Of a DNA stretch of 64,000 nucleotides, positions 57,967-64,000 are shown one piece after another (the first letter of the stretch is position 1; the number at the start of each line of letters is the position of its first letter). The position numbers were made by a program, and so were the translations under genes. The DNA is from Alphaproteobacteria bacterium. GTDB lineage: Bacteria; Pseudomonadota; Alphaproteobacteria; UBA8366; Aestuariispiraceae. The notes beneath the pieces were generated by a model that was not told where the DNA came from, made no database searches, and saw nothing but the letters and a program-made list of their open reading frames with translations. The stretch is from NCBI GenBank assembly GCA_033344895.1, contig JAWPMN010000001.1, positions 310,001 through 374,000 of the forward strand, given 5' to 3'.

Positions 57967-58698
57967 ATGGGCCCCACGATCTTCGACCGGCTGCGGCCTT
58001 CTGACATCCGGACCGACCCGTTCCCGCATGCGGTGGTAAACGCGGCGTTGCCGCCGGACCTATGCGCGAGACTGATCGAAACCCGCCCGGGCCGAAATCA
58101 GGGATCATTCCGGCCGGCCACGCGATCCGTGGTGCCGGCGTGGATGATGTGTGAACTGGACTTTTTCGACCCAGCCTGGCGAGCCTTTGCCGAACGCCAT
58201 ACCGGAGGCGGGACCACACAGCAGGTTCGGACGCGGTTCAACGGTCACTGGCCGGACCACCTACCCGATCCGCCGGACGATCCCGAAGCCTATGGCCTGC
58301 ATGGCAGGGACGACCATGACAGTCACCCGGTGCTGTGCGATGCGCGACTGGAAACGATATCGCCCAACCCCGCGAGCCCTGCAAGCCATCGCGGCCCGCA
58401 CCTGGACAGCGGCAATCGCCTGTTTTCCGCGCTCTATTACCTGCGCTCCCCCGATGACGATTCCGACGGTGGCGGCCTGACACTGTTCCGGTTCCGGAAC
58501 CGGCCGGAACGCCTGGATGTCTTCGCCTTTTCAGATCAAGACGTTTCCGCCGCCGTCACGATCCCCTATGCGGCGAACACATTGGTCGTCTTTCCGAACA
58601 GACCGGACGCAATCCATGGAGCGGAACCACGAGGGCCGACGCCGCACGACCGCGCCTATATCTTCGTCACCGCCGAAGTGAGGGACGATCTTTTCTGA
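57967..58698 (+). CDS. 2-oxoglutarate/Fe(II)-dependent oxygenase-like protein
   Basis: A 243-residue protein with a double-stranded beta-helix pattern. The iron-binding triad is His145 and Asp147 in GPHLDSGN and His217 in DAIHGAE, with a downstream Arg that could bind 2-oxoglutarate. The family hydroxylates small molecules or peptides; the substrate is unknown. It follows the dehydrogenase gene by 67 bp and its ribosome-binding site lies within a hairpin. The stop abuts that of the convergent VOC gene. Confidence 0.78.
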   Translation: MGPTIFDRLRPSDIRTDPFPHAVVNAALPPDLCARLIETRPGRNQGSFRPATRSVVPAWMMCELDFFDPAWRAFAERHTGGGTTQQVRTRFNGHWPDHLPDPPDDPEAYGLHGRDDHDSHPVLCDARLETISPNPASPASHRGPHLDSGNRLFSALYYLRSPDDDSDGGGLTLFRFRNRPERLDVFAFSDQDVSAAVTIPYAANTLVVFPNRPDAIHGAEPRGPTPHDRAYIFVTAEVRDDLF

Positions 58699-59151
58699 TC
58701 AGGAGTCTTTCACCGGGACACTGGGAACCCAGAGATACCAGTCGGGATCGAATATGTAGCATTCCCTCAGGCCGTGCGGCTTGTCGATCGTGCCTTCCAG
58801 CATCTGATATCCCCATTCGCGCGCCCTGGCCTCGGCCTGATCGGGGTCAACGCCATAGAGACGGAACTCCGCCCCGACACCGCGCCCCTGTACCGATCGG
58901 ACGAGACCCGACAGGCGATGGTCGCTGTAGCTGTGGTCGGCATGCAGGATCCACGTCGCGCCACTGACCGGTTCCCGCATGAAGGCAAAATCCTCGTCGT
59001 CATAGACGCTTTCCGCACCGAAGACATGCTTCGCAAAACCGACGGAGGCCTCGACATGTTTCACAAGCAGATTGATGCCCAGTCCCTTCGGCAGCGATTT
59101 GCCGAATTCAGCGGCGTCCATCCAGGGTTCCTTGGTCCGTTTCGATGTCAT
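58699..59151 (-). CDS. Glyoxalase/VOC superfamily protein
   Basis: A 150-residue protein with the paired beta-alpha-beta-beta-beta pattern of the vicinal-oxygen-chelate fold (GINLLVKHVEASVGFAKHVFG, then ATWILHADH and ECYIFDPDWYLWVPS). Such proteins include glyoxalases, dioxygenases and antibiotic-binding proteins; the substrate is unknown. The ATG at 59151 or an internal ATG at 59121 is possible. It converges on the 2OG oxygenase gene without overlap. Confidence 0.78.
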   Translation of the reverse strand: MTSKRTKEPWMDAAEFGKSLPKGLGINLLVKHVEASVGFAKHVFGAESVYDDEDFAFMREPVSGATWILHADHSYSDHRLSGLVRSVQGRGVGAEFRLYGVDPDQAEARAREWGYQMLEGTIDKPHGLRECYIFDPDWYLWVPSVPVKDS

Positions 59152-59258
59152 GGCGGCAGCTTTCGATCTTATTGTTCAGCGCGAACGACGCGACCATGTC
59201 CTCGTCCGCACCCGACTACAAGGGCCGTATTGTACAAATCGGGCTGGCCAATTCGCGA

Positions 59259-59774
59259 CTATGCGTTCGTCTGCAGCGGCGTCGCCGTGAAATAGAATTC
59301 GTGCGTCTTCGGATCCATCGCCTTGTAGACATTCGGTCCCTGAAGCTGGGCGAAAAATTCTTTCTTCTCCGCGATATCGGTCAATTCCCGAAAGGCGGCG
59401 CGCGAGCGGTGCAGGCTGGCGCCACCACCATCCACGGCAACCACTTCGAACAGGGCTTTCTTGCCGCCGCCACCAGGCGCCTTCCAGTTCTTCTCCTGAA
59501 GTTCACGGGCGACACTGTTCCAGGACCGGGCCGATGCCTTTCCGTCGGCCCCGGACTTCAGAAACATGGCCGCCGGAACGTTGCCAAAGAATAGGTGCTG
59601 CCCCTTGGCAGGATGATATCCGATATTGTCGGGATTCTTGTGCCGCTGCGTAAAGCGCGTGATGTGCCCGTCCACGTCCTGAAAGTAGACGGTCGGCTGG
59701 GACGATCCTTCCGTAACACCAATGATATGCGCCGCGGTCAGATTGCCCGGCACGTGCCGTTCGGTTTTCGCCAT
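59259..59774 (-). CDS. Uncharacterised cytoplasmic protein
   Basis: A 171-residue protein with no recognisable family. It has no signal peptide, no membrane segment and no cysteine. A beta-strand-rich first half (PTVYFQDVDGHITRFTQR) is followed by a Gly-rich linker and a charged helical C-terminus. It lies between the VOC gene and a lipoprotein gene, all on the minus strand but separated by about 80-110 bp on each side, so an operon is possible but unproven. Confidence 0.5.
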   Translation of the reverse strand: MAKTERHVPGNLTAAHIIGVTEGSSQPTVYFQDVDGHITRFTQRHKNPDNIGYHPAKGQHLFFGNVPAAMFLKSGADGKASARSWNSVARELQEKNWKAPGGGGKKALFEVVAVDGGGASLHRSRAAFRELTDIAEKKEFFAQLQGPNVYKAMDPKTHEFYFTATPLQTNA

Positions 59775-59851
59775 AGGACCTCCGATGGATCAGTCCCGCG
59801 CCCATCCCCATGACGAATCGATTCGGCGTTTCTGTAAACGGATTGCCGGTA

Positions 59852-60781
59852 TCAGTTCTGCCTGGGCTCCGTGGCGGAACGCTGCACCTCACGGATCTCA
59901 TCGATGCGGTCCAGAATTTCCTGCACGGCAGCGACATTGGCCAGCGCGGCGTCATAGGCAGCGCCGCCCCATCGCTTGCTCAGCGCGCCCATCGGCACGA
60001 CGTTTTCCTGATCCAGCTTGCCCAGGACAGTGCCGTCGCCATCCATGAGCCACCATCGGATCGTGACCAGTTCCCGGTCGTCGCCCAAGGGTTCAAGCGT
60101 CACCGCCCCCGCCAGAAGCAGAGCCGCATCCTCCGGGGTCCCGGCCAGCGGCACGCCCGCCTCCTTCAGAACTGCCGCCATGGCGCGCGACAAGGCCCTG
60201 TCGCCATCACCCGGCGCCCCCTCCACACCGACCACGGCGACGGTCGGTGCCCCTTCCGGCAGGGCCGAGATCGCGTGTTCCGTCCCAAGCGACGCCCCCA
60301 CCAGGGCAGCACCGCGTTCCGCGAGTATCTTCACAAGCGACGGATCGCCATCGTCGAAGGCACTGCGCGTCGCCGCGGCATTGGCCGACACGGTCGCAAC
60401 CTCCGCTCCATCCGGGTCGGTCAGCACCCAGAGGACATCGGCCCGACCGTCACGCCATTCCGCGACACCTTCCATCAGGATGCCGTGGGTTAGGGCCGCA
60501 CCGGACGACGCGGGAACACCCAGGCGCTGAAGTTGGGCAACCATGGCCTCGGTGAGCGGACCGGACAGGGCCGGTGCAGCGCCCTCCACCGGCGCGACTG
60601 TCACGCCGGATCCGTCCGGAATCGCCAAAAGGGGGTTTGAATCCTTCGCCCCCGGGGCAGTCTTGAACGGCTTGGGGACGGGTCCGCATGCTGCCACGAC
60701 CAGAGCCAGCGCGAAAACGGCGAGAATGCGCAATCGATCAAACAATGCAGAACGCCAGAAGCAGCAGCATTGTGATCGCAA
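59852..60781 (-). CDS. Predicted lipoprotein of unknown function
   Basis: A roughly 300-residue exported lipoprotein. A hydrophobic signal segment ends with the lipobox VVAAC followed by Gly. The mature part is Ala/Gly/Val-rich with acidic patches (VAPVEGAAPALSGPLTE, DALLLAGAVTLEPLG) and may bind cell wall or assembly factors, but no family is recognised. Start choice is unsure: TTG codons at 60781, 60745 and 60733 are in frame and none has a good ribosome-binding site. The shorter ones give a more normal signal peptide. Confidence 0.6.
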   Translation of the reverse strand: MRSQCCCFWRSALFDRLRILAVFALALVVAACGPVPKPFKTAPGAKDSNPLLAIPDGSGVTVAPVEGAAPALSGPLTEAMVAQLQRLGVPASSGAALTHGILMEGVAEWRDGRADVLWVLTDPDGAEVATVSANAAATRSAFDDGDPSLVKILAERGAALVGASLGTEHAISALPEGAPTVAVVGVEGAPGDGDRALSRAMAAVLKEAGVPLAGTPEDAALLLAGAVTLEPLGDDRELVTIRWWLMDGDGTVLGKLDQENVVPMGALSKRWGGAAYDAALANVAAVQEILDRIDEIREVQRSATEPRQN

Positions 60782-60876
60782 GCATTTGGATCAGCCAGGG
60801 CATGGGCGGTCGGTTCGATCTTCAGTCTCAACTGCCGGTCATATAGGGATGGAACCCCTGACAGGAAAGGCGCGTT

Positions 60877-62028
60877 TTACAGGACCACCAGGTCCAGCGG
60901 CGCCTTCGACACGCTTTCCGACCCGTTCTGCGTAACGATGGAGGAACGACCCAGGCACATTGCCAGTCCCTTGTCGGAATTCATGATGATAATGTGAATG
61001 AAGAAGGACATGTCCGGTGCCAGTTCCACCGGGTTGCCTTCATAGAACATCGGCCAGTCCATCCAGCACGGGGTGTACCGCGCGCCCATCCCGTAGCCAC
61101 AGGCGTTCAAGCGGTGCGCGCGCAATCCGTGATCATCCAGCACACGGGCATGCGCCTGGAAGACATCATCCATGCGATTGCCGGGTTTCAGCGCCGCCTC
61201 ACAGGCCAACAGCGCTTCCTTCGCCGCCGCATGCATTGCCACATGCTCAGGGTCCGGTTCCCCCACGATGAAGGTATTCATCATCGCGGCGTGATAATGC
61301 CGGTAGGCCCCGGCCCATTCCAGGGTCATCTGGTCCTTCGCGGACAGGGTTCGGCGCCCGGCCTTGTAACGGCACAGCAGCGCGTCGCGGTCGGACCCGA
61401 TGATGAACTCATTGCCCGGATAGTCGCCGCCGCCTTCGAAGATCGCGCCCTGCATTCGCGACAGGATCAACCCCTCGTCGACGCCGGCGGCGGTAACATC
61501 GACTGCTGCTTTGTAGGCGTCATCGGCCAGTTCCCCGGCACGACGGACATAGGCCAGTTCCGTTTCGCTTTTCACCAGGCGCAGGCGGCTGATCAGGTTG
61601 TTCGCCTCGACCAGGGTCGCAAACCCGTCCATCGCCGCATCAAGCTGCTTACCCCGATAGGCCGTCAGGCCGGCAGACTCGTATTCGACTCCCAGCCGCT
61701 TGCCCCTGGCGCCATAGCTGTCCAGCAGATCGCGCAATTGCTCGCACGGGTTCACCCCTTCGCGGTCGACCCAGATCTGAATATCTTCAATGACACTGGT
61801 ATGTTGGGCCTGTCGGAGGTCCGGTGCACGGGTCAGCAGGAAGTGTTTTCCATCGGCGCCGAGATAGAGGCACTGGAAGAAGCAGAACCCGAATGTGTCA
61901 TAGCCGGTCAGCCAGTACATGCTTTCCTGAAGAAAGATCAGCATGCCGTCCAGGTCACTCTCCGCCATGGCGCGGCATGCCATGTCCCGACGCTGCGCCA
62001 GTTCTTCGACCGAGAAATGAATGGCCAT
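60877..62028 (-). CDS. M24-fold hydrolase with degenerate metal site
   Basis: A 383-residue protein of the creatinase/aminopeptidase P fold (N-terminal domain with MLIFLQESMYWLTGYDTFGF, then the pita-bread domain). In metal-dependent M24 enzymes the second domain carries Asp, Asp, His, Glu and Glu ligands. Here the corresponding blocks read LEWAGAYRHYHAAMMNTF and CGYGMGARYTPCWMDWP, so at least the first Asp pair and the His are replaced. That resembles the metal-free creatinase and ectoine-hydrolase (DoeA/EutD) branch, which opens small compatible solutes. GGAGAG precedes the ATG. It lies 12 bp downstream of pgeF on the same strand. Confidence 0.7.
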   Translation of the reverse strand: MAIHFSVEELAQRRDMACRAMAESDLDGMLIFLQESMYWLTGYDTFGFCFFQCLYLGADGKHFLLTRAPDLRQAQHTSVIEDIQIWVDREGVNPCEQLRDLLDSYGARGKRLGVEYESAGLTAYRGKQLDAAMDGFATLVEANNLISRLRLVKSETELAYVRRAGELADDAYKAAVDVTAAGVDEGLILSRMQGAIFEGGGDYPGNEFIIGSDRDALLCRYKAGRRTLSAKDQMTLEWAGAYRHYHAAMMNTFIVGEPDPEHVAMHAAAKEALLACEAALKPGNRMDDVFQAHARVLDDHGLRAHRLNACGYGMGARYTPCWMDWPMFYEGNPVELAPDMSFFIHIIIMNSDKGLAMCLGRSSIVTQNGSESVSKAPLDLVVL

Positions 62029-62040
62029 GTTTCCGCTCTC

Positions 62041-62841
62041 CTAATTCCGCAATGCAATTGTGGACAACAGCCGGCCGTAATCGATCGTGCCGTCCGTGCT
62101 GCGTTCTTCCAGATGGGTCGCCCGACGATAGCTGTAGTAGCGGTCGGGGTCTGAATAGGTGTCCTCGGCCACGTGACCGATTTCCGCCACCTGCGATGCC
62201 TCCAGCCGTCCCAGAACAAATCCCGGCAGGTCGAAACGGTAATGCCTGTCCCTGTCCGACGGCAGAAAGAAGACGTCGAAATCCGAAGTGACGTCCAGAA
62301 AGGCCTCCCGAAACTCGGGGCCTACTTCATAAGATTGCTGATGGATGCAGGGGCCCAGGACCGCAGCGATATCGGCCCGTTCCGCACCCAGTTTTTCCAT
62401 CGCCAGAACGGTGGTTTCCACCACACCGCCCAACGCGCCCTTCCATCCGGCATGGCAGGCCCCGACAATGCCGGACTTCGCATCGGCAAACAGGACCGGC
62501 GCGCAATCGGCCGTCGCGATACCCAATGCAAGCCCGGGTACCGATGAAACCATTCCATCCGCCCGGGGCAGGTTTTCGGGATCCAGTGGGCGGGCCACTT
62601 CGACGACATCGGCACTGTGAACCTGGTAGAGGGTGTTCAAGGCATCCGGCGGCAGTCCCAGCGCGACCATGGCCGAGGCGCGGTTGCGCTGCACTGTCAT
62701 TGGGTCGTCCGCCGACCCAATCCCAATGTTCAATCCCGCATAGATGCCGGTGCTGCCGCCGCCGAGCCTGGTGAAAAACCCATGTGCGATGCGGTCCGAT
62801 TCCAGCGCGGGGTGGGTCAGGTATGTCGGTTGGTCCGGCAT
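62041..62841 (-). CDS. pgeF: Peptidoglycan editing factor PgeF (DUF152/polyphenol oxidase family)
   Basis: A 266-residue protein of the YfiH/PgeF family, which corrects faulty muropeptide precursors and shows polyphenol-oxidase activity. Conserved copper-site or catalytic blocks are VHSADVV, TADCAPVL, CHAGWKG (with the family's Cys and His) and GPCIHQQSYEVG. Length is normal. The ATG overlaps the stop of the upstream midA by ATGA, a neighbourhood frequent in alphaproteobacteria. Confidence 0.9.
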   Translation of the reverse strand: MPDQPTYLTHPALESDRIAHGFFTRLGGGSTGIYAGLNIGIGSADDPMTVQRNRASAMVALGLPPDALNTLYQVHSADVVEVARPLDPENLPRADGMVSSVPGLALGIATADCAPVLFADAKSGIVGACHAGWKGALGGVVETTVLAMEKLGAERADIAAVLGPCIHQQSYEVGPEFREAFLDVTSDFDVFFLPSDRDRHYRFDLPGFVLGRLEASQVAEIGHVAEDTYSDPDRYYSYRRATHLEERSTDGTIDYGRLLSTIALRN

Positions 62842-63941
62842 CAGGCGGGCTCCAATCCTGGCAGCGGCGGGAGGTCGTTCGCCGCGAGGCCGACAACCTT
62901 GAACAAGGTGCCCATTCCATCCGCCCCGATCAAGCGGTCCCGCGCCTGCTCGATTTGCCGGGCCGTTGCCTCCGGCGCCGCACTCACCAGCGATTGGGCC
63001 CGCATCTCTATCCCCAATGCCCGCAGAAAATCGCCCTGTGTCGCTGTCGGGCTGACCCGGCAGCCGCCCGATGCGGCCGCTTTCGACAAGGCAGTGAAGT
63101 CGACATGAGCCGTCAGATCCGCCTCGCCCGGCGTCTCGAATATCGAACAGGGTTTGTGCGCCTTGACCGCCTGAAGCGTATCGCCGGTCGCCGGCCCCTC
63201 ATATCCATAGTCGATAGCCAGTGCCGCGCCGCCCTGCGCTGCGATTCGGGCGCCCATATCGCCGGCGATGCGCCAGGCGAACGGCGCCAGTTCCACGACC
63301 CGGCCAACCCTTGTTCTTTGTGCCAACCCTGGGTCGATCAGGCCTGAAATCGGCCCCGGACCGGGTGCAATCATCAGCGCCAACCGGTCCTTGGCGGGAT
63401 CGACCGCCACCAGCCTTTCACGCCAGCCCTCCTTCGTCTTCTGGACCTGGCGGATCGGCAGGGCGTCAAAGAACTCGTTGGCGACGATCAGCAGCGGTGC
63501 ATCGTCTGGCAAGGTTGCAATATCGCTGTGCCATGTCGGGGCCATCGGCGCCCGCTCCAGGGCGCGCGCCTGGGACTGCCGCAGGATCGGACTGGTTTCC
63601 ACCAGATGCAGATGGACCGCCTCCAGAAAGCCCGGCATGCGCTTCGCCGCGCGCAGAAGGTCGGCCATCAGGGTACCGCGCCCTGGACCGAACTCGACCA
63701 GGTGCACCTTTCGCGGCGTTCCCATCTGTGCCCAGATTTCGGCGCACCACAGACCGATCAATTCACCGAACATCTGCGAGATTTCAGGCGCCGTCGTGAA
63801 GTCCCCGGCGCGGCCGAACGGATCGCGGGTGATATAGTATCCAAGCTCCGGATGGCCCAGCGCGTCCCCCATGAAATCCGCCAACGTCAGCGGACCTTCG
63901 ATGGCGATCCGCCGTCGCAGATGCTGCTCCAGCGGGGTCAC
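62841..63941 (-). CDS. MidA/NDUFAF7-like SAM-dependent methyltransferase
   Basis: A 366-residue methyltransferase of the MidA/NDUFAF7 family, whose mitochondrial relative methylates an arginine of the complex I subunit NDUFS2 during assembly. Visible features are LADFMGDALGHPELGYY at the N-terminus, the SAM-binding LVEFGPGRGTLMADLL and the family block IVANEFFDALPIRQ. The start is GTG at 63941, overlapping the TGA of the preceding frame (GTGA), which indicates coupling. A role in respiratory complex I assembly is likely by family. Confidence 0.85.
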   Translation of the reverse strand: MTPLEQHLRRRIAIEGPLTLADFMGDALGHPELGYYITRDPFGRAGDFTTAPEISQMFGELIGLWCAEIWAQMGTPRKVHLVEFGPGRGTLMADLLRAAKRMPGFLEAVHLHLVETSPILRQSQARALERAPMAPTWHSDIATLPDDAPLLIVANEFFDALPIRQVQKTKEGWRERLVAVDPAKDRLALMIAPGPGPISGLIDPGLAQRTRVGRVVELAPFAWRIAGDMGARIAAQGGAALAIDYGYEGPATGDTLQAVKAHKPCSIFETPGEADLTAHVDFTALSKAAASGGCRVSPTATQGDFLRALGIEMRAQSLVSAAPEATARQIEQARDRLIGADGMGTLFKVVGLAANDLPPLPGLEPA

Positions 63942-64000
63942 GCGGCCGATTTCCCCTTACGCGCCTTCTCCGGCGCCACCGGCGGGCGGTGAATGGCCTG
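63938..64000 (-). CDS. C-terminal end of an upstream gene, probably lgt
   Basis: The last 20 codons and stop of a minus-strand gene that continues past the right edge. The visible residues (QAIHRPPVAPEKARKGKSAA) are a basic tail. The TGA overlaps the GTG start of the midA-like gene. In many alphaproteobacteria the gene at this place is lgt (prolipoprotein diacylglyceryl transferase), but 20 residues cannot confirm this. Confidence 0.5.
   Translation of the reverse strand, partial: QAIHRPPVAPEKARKGKSAA

Noticed and set aside
55146-58007. A 953-codon open frame on the minus strand
   Set aside because: It lies opposite the FAD-GcvT dehydrogenase gene, has no recognisable domain and a shadow-like composition. 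The plus-strand gene has clear motifs and a ribosome-binding site.
60737-60803. A tiny membrane peptide upstream of the lipoprotein gene
   Set aside because: On careful reading of the bases the frame does not close, so no such peptide is encoded.

Overview
This is a GC-rich, gene-dense 64 kb stretch of a bacterial chromosome, most likely from an alphaproteobacterium, probably a marine or aquatic member of the Rhodospirillales or a relative (inference). The evidence is the neighbourhood mutY / DUF721 (DciA) / DsbA-like / smc, the DUF4170, DUF2062 and DUF1636 families, the lgt?-midA-pgeF order, a DddP-type DMSP lyase and frequent GTG/TTG starts. I saw no rRNA, tRNA, CRISPR array, insertion sequence or prophage.

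Layout. 1-5.6 kb: the end of TenA, a DUF2062 membrane protein, an FAD-linked D-lactate/glycolate-type dehydrogenase, an MFS transporter coupled to WrbA, and a divergent LysR regulator. 5.6-13.4 kb: genome maintenance (Smc, DsbA-like thioredoxin, DciA-like DUF721, MutY) and an MscS channel. 13.4-17.2 kb: an acetolactate-synthase-like ThDP enzyme and leuA. A 19-residue Leu-rich leader peptide precedes leuA and looks like a leaderless attenuator. 17.2-30.8 kb: an orphan lipoprotein, an SDR/TetR pair with twin operators, DUF4170, UbiD, an MFS transporter, two methyltransferases, MsrA, an XRE regulator and an 80-aa protein separated by three phased palindromes, a sorbosone-dehydrogenase-like enzyme, Pgk and a DUF393 protein.

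30.8-48 kb is the most unusual part. A 1062-residue membrane protein joins a periplasmic amino-acid-binding-type sensor, a middle domain that resembles a Cys-loop receptor ligand-binding domain, and an MscS pore. It lies just downstream of a giant surface adhesin gene and its complete type I secretion system (TolC, ABC transporter, HlyD adaptor). The adhesin reading frame is broken by a 23-bp tandem duplication. Removing one copy restores a single frame of about 2,900 codons, so this is either a reversible switch, a recent mutation or an assembly error.

48-64 kb: a TPR protein, IspE, a thioredoxin-like [2Fe-2S] protein, a DddP-like DMSP lyase, LysR/DoxX/glutathionyl-hydroquinone reductase, a dimethylglycine/sarcosine dehydrogenase-type enzyme, a 2OG-Fe(II) oxygenase, a VOC protein, two orphans, an M24-fold enzyme that has lost its metal ligands, PgeF, MidA and the last 20 codons of a further gene at the right edge. 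DddP, the methylglycine dehydrogenase and the M24 enzyme suggest use of methylated osmolytes (inference).
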